Below, in pieces: positions 1 through 6,459 of a stretch of DNA of 29,887 bases. Position 1 is the first letter of the stretch, and each line of letters opens with the position of its first letter. The stretch spans positions 1 through 29,887 of IMG/VR virus record IMGVR_UViG_3300028592_000059; one strand, written 5' to 3'. Under the pieces are notes generated by a model that worked only from the letters and a program-made list of their open reading frames with translations, made no database searches and had not been told where the DNA came from. Position numbers and translations under genes: made by a program. The stretch comes from a virus.

Positions 1-140
1 ATGATGGCCAGCACGCGCATGAGGAATGATTTCCCACCACCCGCAGCGCCGCCGTAAAGAATCTCAGTTGCAGGCGACTCGAATGCATCGAATTGCCTGT
101 CATGGAGCTGAATGTCCAGCGGAACTTGTACGGCTGACAT
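1..140 (-). CDS. terL: Terminase large subunit, N-terminal part (runs off the left edge)
   Basis: This is the start of the packaging motor ATPase/nuclease; only 46 codons are in the window. The ATG at 140-138 lies inside the end of the small-subunit gene (41-bp overlap), so translation is probably coupled. Residues 11-21 (QLHDRQFDAFE) are typical of the segment before the ATPase core of large terminases. Residues 30-38 (GGAAGGGKS) are a Walker A loop with Lys37 and Ser38 as the nucleotide-binding residues. The Walker B, coupling and nuclease motifs lie outside the window. The call rests on the Walker A loop, its early position in the protein and the terS neighbour. Confidence 0.9.
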   Translation of the reverse strand, partial: MSAVQVPLDIQLHDRQFDAFESPATEILYGGAAGGGKSFLMRVLAI

Positions 141-588
141 TTACGACCGCCACCGGGATTGGGCCGCCATTTGGCCCGGTATGCTCCATGCGTTCGCGCC
201 ACTCGTCGGGCCGACGGTTGGAAAGCCATTTGATCGCGGCGCCCGTGTCCGGCGGGACATGCTCTCGGAACGGCACCACCACCGGCCGGCCGTTGTTCTG
301 CATGATCTTGACGGCGTCGTACGAGTACCCGACAGCGCGGTTGTAGAGCGAGCGCTCGACACGCGCGTCAGCTGCATCCTTGCCCAGTTGGGACGCCTGA
401 CGAAATTCAGGGTGCTCGTGGTGCCAGCGATAAAGCGTGCGCACATCGATGCCGAGAGCATCCGCGACCTCGATGTCAGTGGCACCCTCGCCATATCGAG
501 AGGCCGCCTCCTGACAAAACTGATCCTTGTAGGCCGTCGGTCGCCCCGGCTTTCTCGGTTGCTTGCGATTGGACTTGCGCGTCGGCAT
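100..588 (-). CDS. terS: Terminase small subunit
   Basis: The 162-residue protein begins with a very basic tail (about residues 1-18). A helix-turn-helix follows at about 34-62 (ATDIEVADALGIDVRTLYRWH), which should bind the packaging site. The segment with ERSLYNRAVGYSYDAVKI and the C-terminal AIKWLSNRRPDEWRER is characteristic of phage small terminases. It recognises viral DNA and hands it to the large subunit, whose gene overlaps its 3' end. The length is usual for the family. The start is an ATG 18 bp downstream of the preceding small HTH gene, in the same direction. Confidence 0.92.
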   Translation of the reverse strand: MPTRKSNRKQPRKPGRPTAYKDQFCQEAASRYGEGATDIEVADALGIDVRTLYRWHHEHPEFRQASQLGKDAADARVERSLYNRAVGYSYDAVKIMQNNGRPVVVPFREHVPPDTGAAIKWLSNRRPDEWRERMEHTGPNGGPIPVAVVNVSRTSSAGHSAP

Positions 589-605
589 GCCGCGCTATGT
601 AGCAT

Positions 606-818
606 TCAAGCGGCTGCATCAGAACCGCATTTTTGCCCGAACTTCCGTTCGGCTTGCTCTATGCGCTCTCGCCGCTTCCTGCTGAGGATGTCACGCAGCG
701 TTTTGGGCGCGACGTTGAACATGAGGGCGAGGTTCTTATCCCGCAGCGTGTATCGCAGGTCATCGAGGCGAAGCAGTTCCGCCTCATCCTCCGGGCTGAG
801 CGCTCGCTTACCGCGCAT
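606..818 (-). CDS. Small helix-turn-helix protein
   Basis: This is a 70-residue charged protein. Residues 24-52 (LRDKNLALMFNVAPKTLRDILSRKRRE) read as a helix-turn-helix followed by a basic helix. The ATG is preceded by a strong ribosome site, GGAGGA. Its start overlaps the end of the upstream zinc-finger gene by 11 bp, and terS follows 17 bp downstream. It may be a DNA-binding regulator of the packaging operon or a packaging accessory protein. No specific family is recognised, so the role is inferred only from the fold and position. Confidence 0.7.
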   Translation of the reverse strand: MRGKRALSPEDEAELLRLDDLRYTLRDKNLALMFNVAPKTLRDILSRKRRERIEQAERKFGQKCGSDAAA

Positions 819-1026
819 TGCGCTTCCTCCGCTTTGCCTTCGACATCGCGGCGTCTTGTGCCCACGCTCGGCGTAGCGTCATCTTCTGGGGCGCCGAGAT
901 GCGGTAGAGCGTGCCGCAGTGAATGCAGCCCTCGCCCTTGTGCAGCGTCTCAACCTTGCAGGTCGAGCATTGCAGGCGTGACAGCCCGATATTTGCGGCT
1001 GTGGCCATTCGCGTGCGCTGAGTCAA
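808..1026 (-). CDS. Small zinc-ribbon protein
   Basis: This is a 72-residue protein with two cysteine pairs, C20-x2-C23 and C34-x2-C37, spaced as in a single zinc ribbon, and a basic tail (KAKRRKRNAR) likely to touch nucleic acid. The chosen start is a TTG at 1026 because GGAG lies about 10 bases upstream and the TTG overlaps the stop of the preceding gene (TTGA). The ATG at 1008 is an alternative start without a visible ribosome site. Function is unknown. It belongs to the same leftward operon as the terminase genes. Confidence 0.65.
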   Translation of the reverse strand: MTQRTRMATAANIGLSRLQCSTCKVETLHKGEGCIHCGTLYRISAPQKMTLRRAWAQDAAMSKAKRRKRNAR

Positions 1027-1220
1027 AGATCATCTCCAATATTGCTGGCGTGCGTCTCGCATCGCCACTTCACAAACTCTTTGTCGCTACTCGCCACGAT
1101 CAGCCTTCCCGTCGCAACTTCAAACGCGCGCCAGAAATTTCCATCCACGTATCCGCCGCGTACTCGATAATTACCGCAATCACTGCGCGATTCGCCCACG
1201 GATTCCGCTATCCATTTCAA
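1023..1220 (-). CDS. Hypothetical protein (65 aa)
   Basis: No family is recognised. The sequence has a soluble composition with alternating beta-type segments (NYRVRGGYVDGNFWRAFEVATGRLIVAS) and is codon-rich like its neighbours. The start is a TTG at 1220 preceded by GATGAGG. The stop overlaps the next start by 4 bp, which supports a real coupled gene. It is the first gene downstream of the structured 230-bp gap at 1221-1451. Confidence 0.55.
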   Translation of the reverse strand: MKWIAESVGESRSDCGNYRVRGGYVDGNFWRAFEVATGRLIVASSDKEFVKWRCETHASNIGDDL

Positions 1221-1451
1221 ACCTCATCTACCTAAGAAGAAGAGTTCTCTTCATGTTGGTTTGGTGGGCAGAACTCAGCCTCCTGAATTCTGCCTTTACA
1301 TGTCGGATGGAGCCGCATGACTCGCCAGCCGTTCGACGCAAGGGCGCTAGCTTCGCCACCCTTATTCCCCTGTTTCAGCGTCTACCCACGGTAGGGGTAT
1401 CAAGCTGCGTCGCCGTGGTTAAATCATGGCCCCCGACGCAGCGGTAACGGA
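1221..1451 (-). other. Structured intergenic region upstream of the terminase operon
   Basis: No convincing gene fills this gap, but it holds a row of inverted repeats. These are GAAGAG/CTCTTC (1239-1252), a 10-bp stem 1267-1276/1285-1294 with an 8-base loop, GGCG/CGCC (1343-1357), CTACC/GGTAG (1382-1394), and CTGCGTCG/CGACGCAG (1405-1412/1434-1441). The 1267-1294 stem is perfect only on the minus strand if one G-U pair is allowed. This suggests the functional RNA is the leftward transcript, and the loop then displays AGGAGG. A 43-codon GTG-started reading frame exists at 1359-1228 on the minus strand but has no other support. No T-run terminator is visible. Confidence 0.5.
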
Positions 1452-2288
1452 CTAGGCTCGCAACACCTCCGTCACCGCAAAGACGCCACACTTCCGATGC
1501 ATGTCGTTGAAGTCGGTGCCGACATCTGGCGGCATGCGCCACTCCAGTCCCGTTGCACGCGCCGCCTCTTCGCCTCGCTTCGATTCATCGTTGTCTGCGC
1601 ACACGAGCGCGCCAGGGAAGTACTGCGCGACCGCTTCGAGATTGCCTGCGCTGAAACAAACGATGATCGTGTACGGCCCAGGAAGCCGCTGGAGCGCCGC
1701 GTGGAGGCTCAGGCCAGTCGCGTACCCTTCGCACAGCACGACTCGCCTAGCGAGCGCAGGCGTGACGCCAATGCGATACACGCCGCATCTGGTGCGTCCG
1801 CCCGGCAGGAATTTCTTCACGCCATTCGCGTCGATCGTCTGCACGCTGATCACGCGTGCGTAGTCAGTCGCATCGCGCACCGGGACAAGCAGCTTGCCGT
1901 CGTGAACCAAGCCGAGAAGACTCGGGAAGCCCTTGCGCACGAGATACGGATGCGTGCTCATTGTGGCTTCGCGAATCATCTTTGCGGCCTTGTCAGCGGC
2001 CCTGGACTGTTGCTGCCGCTGCTGGCGTGCGTACTCGCGAGACTGCGCCCTCGCCTGCTCGAGCATCTTGGCGGCCGTCGCCGCATCGACTTGTGTTTCG
2101 TCGTGCCAAGTCGCGCTGGTATCGCTAGAGAAGTCCCCGAACACTGCCAGCGTCGGCGATATGAGCTTGCACCAGCCGGAGCGGTTCGAACTGCCCTTGC
2201 CGACACCAGGGAACCGCATCCATTTGTTAGGAACGATCCGGGCTGGCGGCGTCATGCCAGCGGCAATGATGGCTTCGGTGAGCGTCAT
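1452..2288 (-). CDS. TOPRIM-domain primase
   Basis: This is a 278-residue primase-type protein that would make primers for phage replication. The C-terminal half is a TOPRIM fold. The glutamate motif is VVLCEGYATG (E187). The DxD motif is ADND (D232, D234), and a later acidic TDFND segment lies near residue 259-262. The N-terminal half has WMRFPGVGKG and a long charged helix (about 65-110) that may link a nucleic-acid-binding part to the catalytic domain. It overlaps the helicase gene by 4 bp, and the pair forms a replication module. A CHC2 zinc finger is not visible, so this resembles the plasmid/phage TOPRIM_3-type primases rather than full DnaG. Confidence 0.85.
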   Translation of the reverse strand: MTLTEAIIAAGMTPPARIVPNKWMRFPGVGKGSSNRSGWCKLISPTLAVFGDFSSDTSATWHDETQVDAATAAKMLEQARAQSREYARQQRQQQSRAADKAAKMIREATMSTHPYLVRKGFPSLLGLVHDGKLLVPVRDATDYARVISVQTIDANGVKKFLPGGRTRCGVYRIGVTPALARRVVLCEGYATGLSLHAALQRLPGPYTIIVCFSAGNLEAVAQYFPGALVCADNDESKRGEEAARATGLEWRMPPDVGTDFNDMHRKCGVFAVTEVLRA

Positions 2289-3811
2289 GCTGCCTTGCGC
2301 CCCTTGATGTAGGCAATGCGCATGCTCTTGAGTTTGCCGATCAGGGCAGGACTCACCGGCACATCCGGCGCCGTATCAAACTGGAATGACCGCGGCGGCT
2401 TCTTGCCAACGATCTCTTGATACTTGTGCCAGCACCACCCGGCCTTCTTCTCAGAATTGAGATTTATCCGCGCGTAGGTGCAAAGCTGCGCCCACATGTC
2501 GGCCTCATTCGCAGCAGCCTTCTTCTTGCCGATCATGATTTCCTGCATCTGGCCAGGCGTGGCATCGATGAGGGTTTGCGTCGGCTTCTCAAATCCGCAT
2601 GCGAGGCAGCGCTTGCGGAACGGCTTGCGCTTGCACTGCGGGCACCCGGCCGGCTCCCAGTCCTCGGGTTCCTGCCTCGGCTTGCCGTCCATTTTCTCTG
2701 CCGACGACAGTTCGCCGAAACCGTTGTAGTAAACGTCGACGAAGTCATCGTGAAAGCGCAGTGCATTGCCGGAGTGATCCAGCAGGATGCAATCGTACTT
2801 CCCCGTCTCAGGAGATGACCGCAGACCACGGCCCCACATCTGAATGACTTCGGACAGGGATTTGCGCAGCGGGCGCGCATCGATGATGCAGCCCACGTCT
2901 TTCACGTCGAAGCCTTTGGCCAGCGCGGATACAGACACCAGGATGCGAATGATGGAATCAGGCTTGCTGAACTCGCGCACCAACTCCAGGCGCTCGTCGT
3001 CGGGCGTCTCGGATGTGTAGCAGGCTGCATTTATTCCGATCTCGTTGAACCGGCGCACCAACTCTTCGCAGTAGGCGATGTCGGCACCGAATGCGATCGT
3101 CTTGCGCCCCTCGCCATGCTTGACCCACTCGGCCACCACGTCGCCGACGATGGTCAGCTCGCGTTCGGCAGCGGCCTTAGCCGTCCATTCGCCGCCCGAT
3201 GTCTTGGCGCCAGCCATGTCGGGCGTAACGCAAGTCAGGATACGCAGCGGAACCAAGATTTCTTCGCGCGTCAGCTCATCCATCGTCGCCGCGTTGACGA
3301 CATTGGAATACAACTTCCCAAGGCCCGCCGTGCATGGCGTGGCCGTGAGCCCGAGCACCGGCACCGTCTTACGCTCCAGCAGTTCCACCGCGGCAGCGTA
3401 AACGGTGTGTGCCTCGTCGAGCACCACGAGATCCGACTCGGGCCAGTAGCCGCGGGCCTGGATGGTCTGGATGCTCGCGATCTGCAGCGGCATTGAGTTG
3501 TCCCGGCGCGGGTGATTGGCCTGAACAATCGCGTGGCACGTCAGCCCGAGACCGTCGGCGACCGCGCTGGTCTGATTGATGAGCGCCGTTCGGTCACAGA
3601 CAAACGTCGCGCGCTTGCCCTTCTTCAGCGCCTCGTAGATGAGCATCATCGCCGTGATCGTTTTGCCAGAGCCGGTGGGCATCACAAGGATCTGCTGGTG
3701 ATGGCCGTTGCGGTAACCCTGACGCAGCAACTCAATCGCGCGCGTTTGGCAGACGCGCGGCTCCTTCATCTTGACACCAGAGAAATCCGGCTCGAACAGC
3801 TGACCGTTCAT
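2285..3811 (-). CDS. Superfamily II DEAD/DEAH-box helicase
   Basis: This is a 508-residue ATP-dependent helicase. Visible motifs are I MPTGSGKT (P45-T51), II LDEAH (D132-H135), III TATP (156-159) and VI QMWGRGLRS (Q324-S332). After the two RecA-like lobes, a zinc finger C390-x2-C393...C402-x2-C405 precedes a C-terminal domain of unknown role. The arrangement matches phage replicative or repair helicases of the UvsW/RecG-like DEAD superfamily. It lies between a TOPRIM primase and a DUF3102 protein with 4-bp overlaps on both sides. It probably unwinds DNA for phage replication; the direction and substrate cannot be read from the sequence. Confidence 0.9.
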   Translation of the reverse strand: MNGQLFEPDFSGVKMKEPRVCQTRAIELLRQGYRNGHHQQILVMPTGSGKTITAMMLIYEALKKGKRATFVCDRTALINQTSAVADGLGLTCHAIVQANHPRRDNSMPLQIASIQTIQARGYWPESDLVVLDEAHTVYAAAVELLERKTVPVLGLTATPCTAGLGKLYSNVVNAATMDELTREEILVPLRILTCVTPDMAGAKTSGGEWTAKAAAERELTIVGDVVAEWVKHGEGRKTIAFGADIAYCEELVRRFNEIGINAACYTSETPDDERLELVREFSKPDSIIRILVSVSALAKGFDVKDVGCIIDARPLRKSLSEVIQMWGRGLRSSPETGKYDCILLDHSGNALRFHDDFVDVYYNGFGELSSAEKMDGKPRQEPEDWEPAGCPQCKRKPFRKRCLACGFEKPTQTLIDATPGQMQEIMIGKKKAAANEADMWAQLCTYARINLNSEKKAGWCWHKYQEIVGKKPPRSFQFDTAPDVPVSPALIGKLKSMRIAYIKGRKAA

Positions 3812-4575
3812 GCCGCCTTGCCCTCCACGGCAGAGAGACGATCACGCAGAGCCTTGTTCTCTTTCTCAAGCTTGGCGACCTTGCGCTGCTCGGCCTGCAG
3901 CATCTTCGTTACGGCGTCCTTGCCGCGCATGTAGCCGTCGCGTGTCGCTTCTAGCGTGCCGATCAGTGCTGCCTGCTGTTTCAGCTGCGCCCTCGCCTCG
4001 GCCAACTTGTCGTCGGACTGCATCACGGCGTCGACACGGCGCGAGTAGTCCGCTTCTGCTGCAGCGAGCGCGGCGTCCTCATCTATATCGTCCGGCCGCT
4101 CCGGCTCGTCCGAGTCTTCCTCGACAAGTTCTGCCGGCCGCACCCCGGGACGGATCTCCGCACCCGGGGGTTGGCTTGCCCTTGCGGGCGACGTAGCGGG
4201 GGCAGCGGGCCGGTCGGCGCCGGTTTCCTCTGTACCTTTCGGTTTCACAACAGAGACCGCCCCCTTTGGGGTATCTGATTTCGGCTTCGGCGTGGCTTCG
4301 GCGGCCGGCGCGAGCAACTGACGCAGGGATGAAAACGGCAACGCGTTGCCGTTTTGCTCGGCGGCCTTCATGTACAGCCGGGCGCTGCGCGCCGAGAAAT
4401 CGCAATTCTTCTCAACCCAGGCAGTGAACTCGCCGTGATCCAGTTCTTCCTTCTTCGCCGCGAGCATCTGGCCGCACTTCACCGCCCATTCAACGGCGCA
4501 CTCCGCGCTTTCCCTGGCGCAACGATGCGCCTCGTTGATGTTCTTTGCTGTTGGTGCGGGCAGGTTTGATTTCAT
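3808..4575 (-). CDS. DUF3102-type protein with C-terminal coiled coil
   Basis: The protein has 255 residues. The N-terminal part (about 10-75) matches the DUF3102 pattern: helices ending in a HGEFTAWVEKNCDFSARSARLYMKAAE segment, as found in plasmid and phage replication or partition-associated proteins. Residues 85-165 are low-complexity and rich in Pro, Ala and acidic residues. Residues 165-255 form a heptad-rich helix ending in KVAKLEKENKALRDRLSAVEGK, a likely dimerising coiled coil. It begins with an ATG that overlaps the stop of the small upstream gene and ends over the helicase start. A DNA-binding accessory role in replication is plausible but unproven. Confidence 0.75.
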   Translation of the reverse strand: MKSNLPAPTAKNINEAHRCARESAECAVEWAVKCGQMLAAKKEELDHGEFTAWVEKNCDFSARSARLYMKAAEQNGNALPFSSLRQLLAPAAEATPKPKSDTPKGAVSVVKPKGTEETGADRPAAPATSPARASQPPGAEIRPGVRPAELVEEDSDEPERPDDIDEDAALAAAEADYSRRVDAVMQSDDKLAEARAQLKQQAALIGTLEATRDGYMRGKDAVTKMLQAEQRKVAKLEKENKALRDRLSAVEGKAA

Positions 4576-4745
4576 CGTGCTGTTTCCAGAAATTGATCCA
4601 GCGTCATCCCGCCGCTGACTCTCATCGCGTCGAGCGCTTCGTCTTCTCGATCCTTCACGCGATTGGCTTCGTCCCAGACGGCGCCGATGTGATGCCAGTC
4701 GCCGATCCGATCGGGAGGTGACATCGGGAGTCGCTCACAACTCAT
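4572..4745 (-). CDS. Small hypothetical protein (57 aa), first gene of the replication operon
   Basis: This short frame encodes 57 residues: acidic, soluble and helical, with the segment DWHHIGAVWDEANRVKDRED. The ATG follows a good GGGAG ribosome site, and the stop overlaps the DUF3102 start by 4 bp, exactly as at the other junctions of this operon. No family is recognised. It begins 26 bp past a strong leftward terminator, so its expression may depend on read-through. Confidence 0.65.
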   Translation of the reverse strand: MSCERLPMSPPDRIGDWHHIGAVWDEANRVKDREDEALDAMRVSGGMTLDQFLETAR

Positions 4746-4770
4746 GAGTGCTCCCTATCCCAAATGAGAT

Positions 4771-4803
4771 AAGAAAAAACCGGCGCCACCGAAGCAGCGC
4801 CGG
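4771..4803 (-). terminator. Rho-independent terminator, leftward
   Basis: Read on the minus strand this is a GC-rich stem (CCGGCGC/GCGCCGG, 4780-4786 with 4797-4803). Wobble pairs extend it to about 10 bp closed by a UUCG tetraloop, and a run of six T follows. It would stop transcripts coming from the regulator genes at 5.1-5.9 kb just before the replication operon. Confidence 0.9.
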
Positions 4804-5136
4804 CAAATCCGCGCTTGAAGGCAGTGGGGAGACTGCGCGCGGAGGTCGAGGAAATCGGGCCATGCACATCTCTGCTCGACGTGCATTCACAAATGATAGG
4901 CAGGGGTAGGGCTATCCCTGATTTCGTGGACAGGTCAACTGCGCGGGGGCGGGAAATCGCGCTGCAAGTGAGGTTATTGCCGATTCCGCCCGACGGAAAA
5001 CCGCTACGCGTTTGGGGTTGTCGCGGAGCAGCGACGGTAGTACATATTTCAAAACGGTTACGGATCACGGATGGGCGGGCGGATCGACCCGCGCTTCCAG
5101 ACAAATGGGGATTGTTTGCGATGCCTCTGATCTCGC
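4804..5136. other. Non-coding gap between regulator and replication operon
   Basis: Open frames exist on both strands, but one runs through the terminator and neither has recognisable content or a ribosome site. Small inverted repeats are visible: ATGCAC/GTGCAT (4862-4867/4881-4886), a near-palindrome AGGGGTAGGGCTATCCCT (about 4901-4918), and GTCGC/GCGAC (5020-5024/5031-5035). They could be operators or leader-RNA structure. I see no clear promoter. Confidence 0.4.
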
Positions 5137-5586
5137 TCATTTGCGGCCGGCCTTCATCTGCTCGTACTCAATGATGTGCCGGTTCTTCAAACGCTCTGCT
5201 TCGAGCTGCTCGCGTAGATCAGCGATCTCGCGGTCCTTGTCGTCCATCGTCTTGCGCATGGCTGCGAGGTCATAGCCATGCTGATGGTTCAGAAAAAGCA
5301 GGTAAGCGTCGTTCTGGACCACCGTGTTGAAACGTTTGATGTCGCGGCCGTCCAGATCGAACTCGCCGGTGGAGATGCGAGACCAGGCGGTCTTATCGAT
5401 ACCCATCTCGCCGTAAATCTGCTTCGGGGCGAGCCGTGCGAGTTCGCAGCCGTACAGCAGCGCTTCGTGCGTGCTGTCGAGCGTGTAGATGCGGTCGAAG
5501 CTCACCGGCCTCGACACAACCTTTGGCGGCTCAGGCAGCAGCGCCAGTTGTGCAACGTCTTTCAACTTTGTTGCTGATCGTTGCAT
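5137..5586 (-). CDS. Phage regulatory protein with HTH-like core and coiled-coil tail
   Basis: This is a 149-residue protein. Residues 38-105 (TLDSTHEALLYGCELARLA...IYGEMGIDKTAWSRISTGEF...FLNHQHGYDL) follow a pattern common in small phage proteins encoded beside immunity genes: a lambda-repressor-like helix-turn-helix in which MGIDKTAWSRI is the recognition part. Residues 108-145 form a charged coiled coil likely to dimerise. It follows the Cro-like gene leftward and precedes the 4771-4803 terminator, so it is likely transcribed from pL. A CII-like or secondary repressor role is possible. It has no strong ribosome site. Confidence 0.7.
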   Translation of the reverse strand: MQRSATKLKDVAQLALLPEPPKVVSRPVSFDRIYTLDSTHEALLYGCELARLAPKQIYGEMGIDKTAWSRISTGEFDLDGRDIKRFNTVVQNDAYLLFLNHQHGYDLAAMRKTMDDKDREIADLREQLEAERLKNRHIIEYEQMKAGRK

Positions 5587-5643
5587 ATCGATTATCTGGG
5601 CAAATTTTTTTATGGGGGCGACGATGACAGTGACGAAGGGGAA

Positions 5644-5865
5644 TCAACCCGCCTTGCGCCTTGTGGCCAGCTTGGGCGAAGTCTTGGAGCAAACAGATTC
5701 ATGCAACGACACCAGTTTCAGTGCCGCCCCGCCTTTGGGCTCGGTCGTGCGTCCCTGCTCGATGTCGCTTACCGCCGAGGGCGATAGACCGATGCGTTCG
5801 CCAACTTCAGCCAGCGTCAGCCCAGTGGCCCGAAGGTCCGATACTCGCGATGCCCATGTAGTCAT
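5644..5865 (-). CDS. Cro-like small XRE-family repressor
   Basis: The 73-residue protein has a compact HTH at residues 6-45: VSDLRATGLTLAEVGERIGLSP, then SAVSDIEQGR, the recognition-helix signature of the XRE/Cro-CI family. It has no oligomerisation or protease domain, like Cro. The ATG at 5865 is chosen because the HTH starts right after it, upstream sequence in the same frame is unconvincing, and the pL start point falls on this ATG. No Shine-Dalgarno is present, consistent with a leaderless mRNA. It diverges from the repressor gene across a 76-bp operator region. Its position at the head of the leftward operon suggests the lytic-side regulator; that assignment is inference. Confidence 0.78.
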   Translation of the reverse strand: MTTWASRVSDLRATGLTLAEVGERIGLSPSAVSDIEQGRTTEPKGGAALKLVSLHESVCSKTSPKLATRRKAG

Positions 5866-5872
5866 GGGTCCG

Positions 5873-5900
5873 AGTGTACTACGGCCCGCCGTAGAGTCAA
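5873..5900 (-). promoter_or_regulatory. Promoter pL (leftward)
   Basis: On the minus strand, TTGACT (5900-5895) and TACACT (5878-5873) are separated by 16 bp. The whole spacer is the palindromic operator at 5879-5894. A start point about 7 bases beyond the -10 falls at 5865-5866, on the first base of the Cro-like ATG. Confidence 0.75.
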
Positions 5901-5931
5901 CACGACGGCTCCCCGTTACGGAAGTCCGTGA
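5879..5931. promoter_or_regulatory. Left operator cluster (three palindromic sites)
   Basis: Three 16-bp sites share the pattern YTACGG-N4-CCGTAR. Site 1 is 5879-5894 (CTACGG/CCGTAG, perfect). Site 2 is 5903-5918 (CGACGG/CCGTTA, weaker). Site 3 is 5916-5931 (TTACGG/CCGTGA). Centres of sites 1 and 2 are 24 bp apart and sites 2 and 3 overlap by 3 bp. Site 1 fills the pL spacer. Site 3 lies just upstream of the repressor ATG and should autoregulate it. Confidence 0.75.
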
Positions 5932-5941
5932 CAATGTGCGC

Positions 5942-6349
5942 ATGCCTAGACCGCCAGGATTGCCGAAGTTCGACACCCTTGGCCCCCGCGTCCGATGGTG
6001 GCGGGAGCACCGTAAATTCAAGCGCTCGGAATTCGCCAAGCTCGTCGGGATGAGCTATTCAGGATTGGCCGACCTGGAGAACGACCGTTCCCAGGAAAGC
6101 AAGAAGCTGCACCTCATAGCGGCCAAGCTGAAGCTCAATGCCTATTATCTGGAGACGGACAAGGGCGAGCCGGAGGCCGAGTATTCCCAGGAGCCGCCGA
6201 CCCCGATGGCTGACTGGCCGTTCCAGGCCGTTTCAATCGATAAGCTGAACAAACTCAACATGATCGAGCGTAGCTACGCCGAGACCAAACTGCTCGAAGC
6301 CCTGGCCGACATCGACGCCGAGCGCCGGAAGACGAAGAAGGCCGGCTGA
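5942..6349 (+). CDS. CI-like phage repressor lacking a peptidase domain
   Basis: This is a 135-residue protein. Residues 13-70 form an XRE helix-turn-helix (RVRWWREHRKFKRSEFAKLVG, then MSYSGLADLENDRS as recognition helix), followed by LIAAKLKLNAYYLETDKGEP, the usual end of a CI N-terminal domain. The C-terminal 45 residues (DWPFQAVSIDKLNKLNMIERS...) are helical and probably dimerise. No LexA/S24 Ser-Lys protease region is present, so RecA-stimulated self-cleavage is not expected. The ATG at 5942 lies 10 bp past operator site 3, with GACAAT (5930-5935) as a possible weak -10. No ribosome site is seen, so this message may also be leaderless. A longer frame upstream on this strand overlaps operators and is not credible coding sequence. 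Confidence 0.8.
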   Translation: MPRPPGLPKFDTLGPRVRWWREHRKFKRSEFAKLVGMSYSGLADLENDRSQESKKLHLIAAKLKLNAYYLETDKGEPEAEYSQEPPTPMADWPFQAVSIDKLNKLNMIERSYAETKLLEALADIDAERRKTKKAG

Positions 6350-6376
6350 CCCTCCCAATAAGGGCGAACCACAAAG

Positions 6377-6399
6377 ACCCGGCTCAGGCCGGGTTTTTT
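6377..6399 (+). terminator. Rho-independent terminator after the repressor gene
   Basis: A perfect 7-bp stem ACCCGGC/GCCGGGT with a TCAG loop is followed by six T (6394-6399). It ends 19 bp before the right operators and isolates repressor transcription from the rightward early operon. Confidence 0.93.
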
Positions 6400-6417
6400 G
6401 TGCCCCATCGAAAAATC

Positions 6418-6459
6418 CTACGGCTCCCCGTTGACATTTATTACGGCCGGCCGTAGTCT
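6418..6459 (+). promoter_or_regulatory. Promoter pR with two operators
   Basis: A consensus -35 TTGACA (6431-6436) and TAGTCT (6454-6459) are separated by 17 bp. The palindrome TTACGG-CCGG-CCGTAG at 6441-6456 occupies the spacer. A weaker site CTACGG-CTCC-CCGTTG at 6418-6433 overlaps the -35; the site centres are 23 bp apart. A 13-bp stretch ACGGCTCCCCGTT recurs at 5905-5917 and 6420-6432, next to the left and right sites. This should drive the long rightward operon beginning at 6521. Confidence 0.8.

Noticed and set aside
112-876. 254-codon plus-strand frame opposite terS
   Set aside because: Arg- and Ser-rich antisense shadow of terS and the small HTH gene; no motif.
4742-5174. Open frames on both strands of the gap (about 132 and 119 codons)
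   Set aside because: The minus-strand frame runs through a strong terminator; neither has a ribosome site or a plausible protein composition.
5489-5941. Upstream extension of the repressor frame to 286 codons
   Set aside because: It would read through the antisense Cro-like gene, the pL promoter and the operators; the HTH protein starts naturally at 5942.
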